The notes below the pieces were generated by a model. That model searched no databases. It was not told where the DNA came from and was given only the letters and a program-made list of their open reading frames with translations. Shown piece after piece: positions 1 to 7,609 of a DNA stretch of 64,000 bases; position 1 is the first letter of the stretch, and each line of letters starts with the position of its first letter. Made by a program: the position numbers and the translations under genes. Origin of the DNA: Bacteroidia bacterium (GTDB taxonomy: Bacteria; Bacteroidota; Bacteroidia; UBA4408); contig JADLFI010000042.1 in assembly GCA_020845635.1 (NCBI GenBank), positions 62,001 to 126,000 on the forward strand. Reading direction: 5' to 3'.

Positions 1-1
1 G

Positions 2-946
2 GATGAAAAAACTATTTATGCCATATTACGTTCAGCCGTAAAACGCTCCTTAGGGGTTTATAATATTACCCCAACTATTGATTTTGATGTTGAGCAAACT
101 GTAAATATTAGTCCTCCAAAACCCGGAGAGCCAATAAAAGTGCCAACTATTAGAATTAAAGAAGGGTATAATCCTTTTAATAATCCCGAGGCACATAATG
201 CTATAAAAAATGCACGCTCTTATGATGACTGGCAGAGTCCTCTGGCAGCCTCTTTTATTGAAACCGAAAAAATAAGCACCGGTGATGGGTCAGTTAATAC
301 TCAAGCAAATACCGAAGCAGAACAAGAGGTTGTACAAGCCAGCATGATGAGCAGTGATACTGATGAGGTAGGTAGTGAACTGCCAATAACATCAAACTTT
401 CAGATACATAAATCATATATTTTAAGTCATTTAAAAACAGGGGTAGTGATTATTGATCAGCAAGGAGCTCATGAACGCATACTTTTTGAGAAGTATATGA
501 AAGAATTGACACAACAAAAAAGTTATTCCCAGCAACTTCTTTTTCCGGTAATGCTCGAGTTTCCGCTAAATGAATCAACACGATTAAACGATATGTTACC
601 TGATTTACATCAATTAGGTTTTGATATTAGTGTGATGGGAAAAAATACCTTCAACATTAATGGTATTCCTCCCGAAATGAAAGAAACAGAGATAAAAGAA
701 ACCATTGAAAAAATATTGGAAGAAACTAAACAATATAGTAATTTAAGCACCGGGAAAAAGGAAATACTGGCTAAAATATTGGCAAAAAATTCAGCTATTA
801 AAAGAGGCCAAGTGCTGAGTAATGAAGAAATGCAACATATTATTGATCAACTTTTTTCGTGCGAGCAATCGTATTACAGCCCGGGCGGTAAGCTTACTTT
901 AATTACTATTACTTTAGAAGAGCTGGAAAAGAGATTTAAAAGTTAA
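2..946 (+). CDS. mutL: DNA mismatch repair protein MutL, C-terminal part (5' truncated by window edge)
   Basis: The frame is open from base 2, so the gene starts before the window. The first visible residues (DEKTIYAILRSAVKRSLG) match the end of the MutL N-terminal ATPase half, including the following TPTIDFDV stretch. A variable linker (about residues 45-130 of the visible part) leads to the C-terminal dimerisation domain, which ends in SPGGKLTLITITLEELEKRFK. MutL couples MutS mismatch recognition to strand removal. The endonuclease motif is partly kept (DQQGAHERILFE, glutamates correctly spaced), but the first His is Gln, the ACK-type cysteine is lysine and the CPHGR motif is SPGGK. Zinc binding therefore looks lost. 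An internal GTG at 140 is not the start. Confidence 0.93.
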   Translation, partial: DEKTIYAILRSAVKRSLGVYNITPTIDFDVEQTVNISPPKPGEPIKVPTIRIKEGYNPFNNPEAHNAIKNARSYDDWQSPLAASFIETEKISTGDGSVNTQANTEAEQEVVQASMMSSDTDEVGSELPITSNFQIHKSYILSHLKTGVVIIDQQGAHERILFEKYMKELTQQKSYSQQLLFPVMLEFPLNESTRLNDMLPDLHQLGFDISVMGKNTFNINGIPPEMKETEIKETIEKILEETKQYSNLSTGKKEILAKILAKNSAIKRGQVLSNEEMQHIIDQLFSCEQSYYSPGGKLTLITITLEELEKRFKS

Positions 947-1014
947 CTTCCGGCTTGTTTATTAAAAAACTCCCAAACCTATTTAGCTATTTGTAATATA
1001 CACCAAATAACTAA

Positions 1015-1683
1015 TTAGAATGGCTCCTTAACGATATATTCCTTATTAATTCCTAAATTATCTAAAGCTTTCTCTACGGCATCCATCATAGGCGGAGGGC
1101 CACATAAGTAGTAATACTTTAAATTTGAATTTTGGTGTTTACGGATTATATCTGCGGTTAGGTATCCATATTCATAACCTTCGGCTTTTTCGCCTGATAG
1201 AACATTGATAAACTTATTGCCTAAAATACTCCTAAACCACACTTCATCAATAATGTCGGCCTTTAACTTATTGGCAAATATAAGTTTGTTTTGTCCCAAT
1301 TTATTCTCTTTTTGTAATTGTTTAAAAATAGCAATAAATGGTGTAATGCCCGCGCCACCTGCCAAAAAAATACCTTCGCCTTTATAGTGGATGTCGCCAA
1401 ATACTCCTCCTACTATTAATTCATCTCCTTCTTTTAGTGAAAGCAATTGATTGGTAACTCCCTGATGCGAAGGATATGTTTTGATGGTAAACTCCAAATA
1501 ATTCTCATGTGGGAGTGAGGTAAAGGTAAAAGCACGTAACTCATTTTCCCAACCTGCTTTGTTAATAGATATATCGGCTGCCTGTCCGGGAACAAATTGT
1601 ATTTTATCAGTTTTTTCTATTTTTATACGTAAAACATCATGAGTAGGATGTTCTATTGAAATAATCTTTGATATATTTTCCAT
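1015..1683 (-). CDS. FAD/NAD(P)H-binding oxidoreductase (ferredoxin-NADP reductase fold)
   Basis: This 222-residue protein is a stand-alone reductase module. An FAD-binding beta-barrel carries RAFTFTS (residues 50-56, the RxYS-type flavin motif). The nucleotide half carries GGAGITPF (109-116) and CGPPPM (194-199), the C-terminal NAD(P)H signature. No ferredoxin, globin or molybdenum domain is attached, so its electron acceptor is unknown. It lies 2 bp after folE in the same operon, and the shared transcript suggests a redox or pterin-related job, which is inference only. The ATG start at 1683 fits the family length. Confidence 0.85.
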   Translation of the reverse strand: MENISKIISIEHPTHDVLRIKIEKTDKIQFVPGQAADISINKAGWENELRAFTFTSLPHENYLEFTIKTYPSHQGVTNQLLSLKEGDELIVGGVFGDIHYKGEGIFLAGGAGITPFIAIFKQLQKENKLGQNKLIFANKLKADIIDEVWFRSILGNKFINVLSGEKAEGYEYGYLTADIIRKHQNSNLKYYYLCGPPPMMDAVEKALDNLGINKEYIVKEPF

Positions 1684-1685
1684 TA

Positions 1686-2342
1686 TTATATTTTATTTAT
1701 TTGGTGTAAAAATTCTTGTTTAATACTGTCGTCTTCAAACTGTCCGGAAAATACGGAGGTTACTGTCTTACTGCTTGTATCTTTAATTCCACGCGAGGCC
1801 ACACATAAGTGATCGGCTTCAATATAAACTGCAACATCATCATGATTCAAAATTTCTTTTAGCGCTTCACTTATTTGAATAGTTAATCTTTCTTGCACTT
1901 GCGGGCGTTTAGCATAATACTGTACCAAACGATTTATTTTAGAAAGACCTATAACTTCCTTGTGTGGAATATATGCTACATGTGCTTTCCCAATTATAGG
2001 AACAAAGTGATGTTCACAATTAGAGTATAAAGTTATGTCTTTTTCCAATAGCATTTTATGATATCCGTACTTGTTTTCAAATAAACTAATTTCTGGTTTA
2101 TTTTTGGGGTTAAGCCCGCTGAACGACTCATTTACAAACATCTTGGCTACCCTCTTGGGAGTTCCTCTAAGACTGTCATCTGTTAAATCAAGCCCTAAGA
2201 TATCCATTATTCTGGTAAAATGAAACTCTATTTGTTTCATTTTATCATTATCGGGTAAATCAAATGCATCTAAGCGCAAAGGAGTATCAATATGTTTCAA
2301 TGGTTTTGATTCTAATTTTAATAAGTTGGCTGGTATATTCAT
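1686..2342 (-). CDS. folE: GTP cyclohydrolase I
   Basis: FolE converts GTP to 7,8-dihydroneopterin triphosphate, the first step toward folate, and also feeds pterin and queuosine precursors. The 218-residue protein has the usual type IA length. Zinc ligands are visible as Cys109 and His112 in SNCEHHF and Cys180 in ADHLCVASRG. The catalytic stretch GLSKINRLVQYYAKRPQVQE (residues 132-151) and the end DTSSKTVTSVFSG are intact. Its ATG overlaps the TGA of the upstream sigma-factor gene (ATGA overlap at 2339-2342), so translation is probably coupled. Confidence 0.97.
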   Translation of the reverse strand: MNIPANLLKLESKPLKHIDTPLRLDAFDLPDNDKMKQIEFHFTRIMDILGLDLTDDSLRGTPKRVAKMFVNESFSGLNPKNKPEISLFENKYGYHKMLLEKDITLYSNCEHHFVPIIGKAHVAYIPHKEVIGLSKINRLVQYYAKRPQVQERLTIQISEALKEILNHDDVAVYIEADHLCVASRGIKDTSSKTVTSVFSGQFEDDSIKQEFLHQINKI

Positions 2343-2992
2343 AGTTTGTTTATTATGTTCATTACTCTTTTAGACATGGCATTGCAGTAAACCAAATTGT
2401 AGGCATAAACCTCACCAGAGGAAAATGATTTTTCTATGGCACTTTTCATCATTGATTTGGCACGGTTTAATCTTACTTTTACATTTGACTCACTAATGCC
2501 AAGAACTTTTGCAGTTTCGCTTACACTCAATTCATTCAGTTCACGCAGTGTAAATACTATACTGTAATCATTCGGAATTGCGTTTATGGCGTACTCCACC
2601 ACTCGGGCTACATCTTTATTGTTGATTCTTTGATCAGTTTCCATTTGGCTGCTTCCATTAAATATTGGAACAGAGTTTTCATTTATTTTATCTTTCATGG
2701 TTTCATTCTTAAAACTTGATTTATTTCTTTTTCTATAACAATTATTGAGCATTATTTTAATTATCCAAGTCTTGAAATTTGCTCTACCTTCAAATTTTGA
2801 GAGATTTATAAAAGCATCTACATAAGTATCTTGCATCAAATCCTCGGTGTCTTCATGATTAAAACGATATGAACGGCCAACCCTATAAAGATAAGCATTG
2901 TAGCGTTGTATAATTAGTTCAAACATTGCTTTCTCGCCCTGAAGTACTTTTTCAATAATTCCTGTATCGGTATATTGTTGTGATTCTTCCAT
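2339..2992 (-). CDS. ECF-type RNA polymerase sigma factor
   Basis: The 217-residue protein has sigma region 2 at about residues 22-90 (core-binding EDTEDLMQDTYVDAF, then FKTWIIKIMLNNCYRKR for -10 recognition and melting) and region 4 at about 132-190 with the helix-turn-helix LSVSETAKVLGISESNVKVR. A 25-residue tail containing YNLVYCNAMSKRVM follows region 4; such Cys-containing tails occur in Bacteroidota ECF factors. No anti-sigma gene is next to it. It is first gene of an operon with folE and the FAD reductase. A TAnnTTTG box lies 51 bp upstream. Confidence 0.93.
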   Translation of the reverse strand: MEESQQYTDTGIIEKVLQGEKAMFELIIQRYNAYLYRVGRSYRFNHEDTEDLMQDTYVDAFINLSKFEGRANFKTWIIKIMLNNCYRKRNKSSFKNETMKDKINENSVPIFNGSSQMETDQRINNKDVARVVEYAINAIPNDYSIVFTLRELNELSVSETAKVLGISESNVKVRLNRAKSMMKSAIEKSFSSGEVYAYNLVYCNAMSKRVMNIINKL

Positions 2993-3389
2993 ATTTATTA
3001 AAAATTATAGTTCTTTACTGATTGTTATCAGGTTTAATAGTTCAAAAATATTCTTTTAAATAATTCTGATTTTTTGTTATCAAATATTTAAAGTAGAATA
3101 TTCAATGTTATAGATTAATGATAATAGTTTATTGTTTGACAATTTATAAAGTACATTTTTCTTTTACGGTACTTACACTGATATAGAGTTGATGAGAAGC
3201 ATATTGGTTACAATAATAGAGATATTTTTTTAAAATAATTTGCAAAAGTGTTCATTCTGAGTCATTTATATTTAGAGTAATACATTTGTCTCATCAAACC
3301 CGAATTAAGCAGTAACAAAAAAATACGCATAAATTAGTGTCTAATAATATAACTGTGTAGCAGTAGAAAAAATGCAGGTATGAAATTCG
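2993..3389. other. Intergenic AT-rich stretch with promoter-like boxes
   Basis: No open frame with protein-like composition is seen. Two exact TAnnTTTG boxes occur: TATTTTTG on the minus strand at 3043-3050, placed to drive the sigma-factor operon, and TACATTTG on the plus strand at 3281-3288, pointing toward the decayed gene that follows. Neither has a well-placed -33 TTG. Confidence 0.5.
3043..3050 (-). promoter_or_regulatory. Putative -7 box for the sigma factor-folE operon
   Basis: On the minus strand this reads TATTTTTG, an exact match to the Bacteroidota -7 consensus TAnnTTTG, 51 bp upstream of the sigma-factor ATG. No TTG is found at the usual -33 distance, so chance in AT-rich DNA is possible. 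Confidence 0.4.
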
Positions 3390-3701
3390 AGCTATCCTTT
3401 ACCGATGTTTCCCGGCTACTACTTTGACAATATTGATACTGCCTAAAGCAATCTTAATCAAACCGAAAATCAGATTAATATTTATTCCAATTCGGCTAAT
3501 ATATATATCACTGTCAATCATAAATATACTGACAACTATACTTTTATGCTTTATGATTTTCAAGGGCAATAGGTGATGAATTTTACAGGAAACCGGCTCA
3601 GTCAAACAATAAATACAAACCAGTTTCCTAATGGTATTTATTTTCTTTAATTATGGTCAGGCGGGAGGTCAATTTCCAAAAATGTTTTATCAATCACTAA
3701 A
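3390..3701 (+). pseudogene. Decayed gene: T9SS type A C-terminal sorting domain remnant
   Basis: Read in one plus frame from 3390, the stretch gives a recognisable type A sorting domain broken by three stops (TAA 3444, TAG 3570, TAA 3648). Before the first stop it reads MFPGYYFDNIDTA. The next block holds QINIYSNSANIYITVN and YTFMLYDFQGQ, matching the family pattern IYPNP...V.IYD..G. Then come NFTGNRLSQTINTNQFPNGIYFL and, after the last stop, SGGRSISKNVLSITK, like the usual lysine-rich end. All blocks stay in the same frame, so the damage is point mutation to stops, not shifts. The upstream cargo part is not recognisable. It is probably the fossil of a secreted T9SS substrate. Confidence 0.7.
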
Positions 3702-4007
3702 ACCTTGCTGCATGAACATGAAAACCAGATTCAAGTTTCGTTATTTGCTTTTGTTTGTAGGCAGATAAGCCTTTTCCCCAACCAATTAGGAAGCAACCGG
3801 TAATTCAGTATCTGAGAGCGACTCGCTGTAAACTACCAATTACATGCCATCATTCCTAAAAAGGAGAGAGCCGTTTTTATATTTTTTAATTATTGCCAAA
3901 CCTAAGTCGGGTAGGCCTTAGTTTATTAACAATGGGATTGATACTCTATTATGATGAGTTTTAAATTTACTATATAAGAAAAGAAGTTGGCGTTTTTTGT
4001 TTAACCA
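3702..4007. other. Intergenic stretch without recognisable gene
   Basis: A short frame at 3719-3773 starts MKTRFKFRYLLLF, like the beginning of a signal peptide, but stops at once. Nothing else is recognised. It may belong to the same decayed locus as the sorting-domain remnant just upstream. Confidence 0.4.
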
Positions 4008-5063
4008 CTAATCCTCGGGAAGCATTTGTTGCTTTAATACTTCGCGGTCGGTCATTCGAGCCCTAATCATAGCCGTATATGCTTTAGCTTTTTTATTCCC
4101 AAATTCGGTATAGGCCTTTCTGCCCCATTCCAAGGCCATATCAAAGTTGCCCAATCTTTCGCTAAAAACAGCCATGTTATAACAAGCTCTTCCGGCTACT
4201 TTATGATCTGTATTCAGTGCTTCTCTTTTCCAAATATCTGCTGCTTGATCCCATTGTCCTACTTTTACCATGCGCGCAGCTTTTTGCAGCGCTTCGTTTC
4301 CTTTTACATAGTATTCTCTGCTTTCTGAAACCCATAAAGGAGTTACGCGCCTACCATAACGATTACCAACATGTATGCCTGTTTTAATTAATGCGTCAAT
4401 TTTAGAAGGCAGGGCAGCTAATGCAGCAGCCTGATTTGCACCTTGCCCTGAGAAGCCAAGATAATCTGAATAACGGTACTCGTCAGCAATTGTTTGGTTT
4501 TTATAGTTGTATATTCGCCAGCCGGCAGTAATATTCATACGCGAGTCTGCTCTAAAGCCGGGAAGGTCTTTATAGGTATCTTTGGCTACTTTTGTTCGAA
4601 TGGTGATTGGAGTATATTTTACGTAAGAGTCGGAATCAAAAGCCTCTAAAGTTATTAAGGCATCTAAATTATTTCGTTGGCATATATCAGCAATAACATC
4701 TTTTCCTAAAGGTTCCGGAAATTGACCTGTTCCATTGCCTTTCAGTTTATCTATATCTAATCGTATTAACTTAAAGCGTGGCGATTGCCTCATCACCTCC
4801 ATCATGCCATCTACAGTGGCCTCTGAACCTCTGCGGTCGGTAGCTATGCCTTCACCGGTTAATATACCTTCTACAATATTCCAGGCTGTATTCTGTTTGG
4901 TGGGATAAGTTCTGTTAATTACTCCAACATTGACAATATTGTCTCCTAAAGTAATTTCGGCAGGCTTAAGTACTTGCAGGTAGGAGGAATGCATTTTACA
5001 GCCTGACCCCAAAAATACTGTTATGGCAATTAATAGTAGTTTATATATATTTTGTGTTCTCAT
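4008..5063 (-). CDS. DUF6340-like lipoprotein with C-terminal TPR-like helices
   Basis: The 351-residue protein begins with a lipoprotein signal ending FLGSGC (residues 17-22), so it should be lipid-anchored in the envelope. The middle (about 30-240) has CsgG/DUF6340-like features: VNVGVINRTYP, then a predicted alternation of strands and helices with an ALITLEAFDSDS stretch. The last 110 residues form TPR-like helix pairs (AGRACYNMAVFSERLGNFDMALEWGRKAY). Function is unknown; proteins of this kind are common, uncharacterised Bacteroidota envelope lipoproteins. It follows uvrB on the same strand by 66 bp but has no obvious link to it. Confidence 0.75.
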   Translation of the reverse strand: MRTQNIYKLLLIAITVFLGSGCKMHSSYLQVLKPAEITLGDNIVNVGVINRTYPTKQNTAWNIVEGILTGEGIATDRRGSEATVDGMMEVMRQSPRFKLIRLDIDKLKGNGTGQFPEPLGKDVIADICQRNNLDALITLEAFDSDSYVKYTPITIRTKVAKDTYKDLPGFRADSRMNITAGWRIYNYKNQTIADEYRYSDYLGFSGQGANQAAALAALPSKIDALIKTGIHVGNRYGRRVTPLWVSESREYYVKGNEALQKAARMVKVGQWDQAADIWKREALNTDHKVAGRACYNMAVFSERLGNFDMALEWGRKAYTEFGNKKAKAYTAMIRARMTDREVLKQQMLPED

Positions 5064-5129
5064 GATGCGCTTTTTAATTTATCCTATAAAAATTATGCCA
5101 TTTTTTAATCATGATTTAAAACATGACTA

Positions 5130-7148
5130 TTATTTATCTGCGAGTATTTTCTCTAAGGTAAACATCTCATCTCTTAAACGAGCAGCCTCATTAAAATCTA
5201 ATTCTTTAGCTGCTGCCTGCATTTGCTTTTTTATGGTTTGATACATCTTTTTAAGTTCGTCCTTACTCATATAGTTCAAAATTGGATCAGCAGCAATGCT
5301 TGTAGATTCAGATTCTGCATAGGTTATTACGGTATTTTGTTTTTCGCCAGTTCTCGTACCCGTAAGTACTGATTCTGTTGATTTTTTTATAGGGGTAGGG
5401 GTAATTTTATGTTTTTCGTTATAGGCAATTTGTTTTTGTCTTCTTCGCTCTGTTTCATCCATGGTAAGTTGCATGGAATTGGTAATGGTATCGGCATACA
5501 TAATTACCTTACCGTTTACATTACGAGCAGCCCTGCCCGCAGTTTGTGTAAGTGAGCGGTGGGAGCGTAAAAAACCTTCCTTATCGGCATCTAAAATGGC
5601 AACCAATGAAACTTCAGGCAAATCCAACCCTTCGCGCAATAGGTTTACACCTATAAGTACATCAAATTTTCCTATTCGCAGGTCATGAAGTATTTCTACT
5701 CTTTCCAAAGTGTCCACATCAGAATGTATGTAGCGACATTTAATGTTCAGATTAGCCATATATTTAGCCAACTCTTCGGCCATACGTTTGGTTAGAGTAG
5801 TTACTAAAACACGCTCTTGGGCTTCCATTCTTAATTGACACTCGTCCAGCAAATCATCTATTTGATTAATGCTCGGTCTAACCTCAATAACCGGGTCTAA
5901 CAATCCTGTGGGTCTAATCACTTGTTCTACGATTACACCATCACATTTTTCTAATTCAAAATCAGCAGGGGTGGCACTAACATATATTACCTGATTCATT
6001 AACGATTCAAATTCGTCAAACTGTAAAGGTCGGTTATCCATAGCGGCCGGTAACCTAAAACCATATTCAACCAGATTTACTTTTCGTGAGCGGTCACCAC
6101 CGTACATTCCTCTAATTTGTGGTATGGTAACATGGCTTTCATCAATCACTGTCAAAAAATCATCAGGAAAATAATCAATTAAACAAAAGGGTCTGGTGCC
6201 CGGCTTGCGTTTATCAAAATACCTGGAATAATTTTCTATGCCACTGCAATAGCCTAACTCACGCATCATTTCCAAGTCGTAGGTAACACGATCCTCCAGC
6301 CGCTTAGCTTCTAAATGTTTTCCTATTTCATTAAAATACTCAACTTGTTTAACCATGTCTTCCTGAATTTGGAATATGGCTTGCAACATACTGTCCTTAG
6401 TGGTAACAAATAAATTGGCAGGACTTATAATAGCATGTTCTAATTGATCAATAGGCATACCGGTTAAAGGATCAAACGATTCAATTGATTCTATTTCATC
6501 TCCAAAAAATACTATTCTAAACCCGTAATCATAGTAGGCTAAGTAAATATCTACCGTATCTCCTTTAACTCTAAATTTTCCTCTTACAAAATCTGTTTCT
6601 GTACGTGAATACAAACAGCTTACCAAAAGGTGCAACAATTTATTACGACTTATTAATTGCCCTACATGCAATCGTATAACATTCTCATAAAAATCATTAG
6701 GGTTGCCCATACCGTATATGCACGAAACAGAAGAAACTACTATAACATCTTGCCTTCCGCTAAGTAGGGTAGAGGCAGTGCTTAAACGCAGTTTCTCAAT
6801 CTCATCATTGATGGCTAAATCTTTCTCAATATAGGTATTGGTAACCGGTAAGAACGCTTCAGGCTGGTAGTAGTCATAATAAGAAACAAAATACTCTACT
6901 TTATTATTCGGAAAAAATTGCTTGAACTCGCCATATAATTGAGCTGCCAATGTTTTATTGTGACTCAATATCAAGGCAGGTTTTTGTACTTTCTCAATTA
7001 CATTGGCAATAGTAAAAGTTTTTCCCGAGCCGGTTACACCTAATAATGTTTGATAAGGCATCCCGGCTTTAATTCCGTTACTTAACTGTTTAATGGCCTC
7101 CGGCTGGTCGCCTGTTGGTTTGTATGCTGATTCAATTTTAAATTTCAC
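5130..7148 (-). CDS. uvrB: Excinuclease ABC subunit B
   Basis: UvrB is the damage-verifying helicase-like subunit of nucleotide excision repair. The 672-residue protein is full length: Walker A GVTGSGKT (37-44), the beta-hairpin region with YYDYYQPEA, helicase motifs DESHVT, SATPADFE and QTAGRAARN, and a C-terminal UVR motif (ELKKMYQTIKKQMQAAAKEL with LDFNEAARLRDEM) that contacts UvrC/UvrA. The start is a GTG at 7146-7148; the N-terminus KFKIESAYKPTGDQPEAI aligns with the family, so it is very likely right. Confidence 0.98.
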   Translation of the reverse strand: MKFKIESAYKPTGDQPEAIKQLSNGIKAGMPYQTLLGVTGSGKTFTIANVIEKVQKPALILSHNKTLAAQLYGEFKQFFPNNKVEYFVSYYDYYQPEAFLPVTNTYIEKDLAINDEIEKLRLSTASTLLSGRQDVIVVSSVSCIYGMGNPNDFYENVIRLHVGQLISRNKLLHLLVSCLYSRTETDFVRGKFRVKGDTVDIYLAYYDYGFRIVFFGDEIESIESFDPLTGMPIDQLEHAIISPANLFVTTKDSMLQAIFQIQEDMVKQVEYFNEIGKHLEAKRLEDRVTYDLEMMRELGYCSGIENYSRYFDKRKPGTRPFCLIDYFPDDFLTVIDESHVTIPQIRGMYGGDRSRKVNLVEYGFRLPAAMDNRPLQFDEFESLMNQVIYVSATPADFELEKCDGVIVEQVIRPTGLLDPVIEVRPSINQIDDLLDECQLRMEAQERVLVTTLTKRMAEELAKYMANLNIKCRYIHSDVDTLERVEILHDLRIGKFDVLIGVNLLREGLDLPEVSLVAILDADKEGFLRSHRSLTQTAGRAARNVNGKVIMYADTITNSMQLTMDETERRRQKQIAYNEKHKITPTPIKKSTESVLTGTRTGEKQNTVITYAESESTSIAADPILNYMSKDELKKMYQTIKKQMQAAAKELDFNEAARLRDEMFTLEKILADK

Positions 7149-7609
7149 AAGGTAAAGTTAGTGACAAATAAGTCAAAAGACAATTTCTTTTCATTTCATA
7201 TAGTGCTGTAATTGTTTCAACCTTTTAGAATTTTTATAAGGGTATGGTAACAAGCACTATACAATTATGATATAAATTAATTAAGCTTTATTATTTGTTT
7301 TACGAAAATATAGCTAAAGTTGATTGTAATAATTCAAATTCTTTATTAATTGGCGGAATTATGATATGTAACTATGAATATTTTTACAAGAATTAGATAA
7401 GATAATATGAACCTTACAAATTGATTAAAGCGAAATTTCTATTATATCCATAAACTATTTTTATATGATTTACCATTGAAACTATTAAAAGTATTGACGG
7501 GTATAACATTTCAAAAATCTATGGTTAATAATTACTTCTTTTAATTTTAGTCAAGTATTGTTTTTCTATTTAATGATACTTATTTTGGAGCTATAAAAAT
7601 TAATAGAGT
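7149..7609. other. AT-rich intergenic region, nothing recognised
   Basis: This 461-bp gap separates divergent uvrB and the patatin-like gene and should hold both promoters. I see no exact, well-placed TAnnTTTG/-33 pair, no RNA gene and no protein-like frame. Confidence 0.4.

Noticed and set aside
3399-3605. 68-residue minus-strand frame in the intergenic gap
   Set aside because: It is antisense to the decayed sorting domain, which explains the sequence better.
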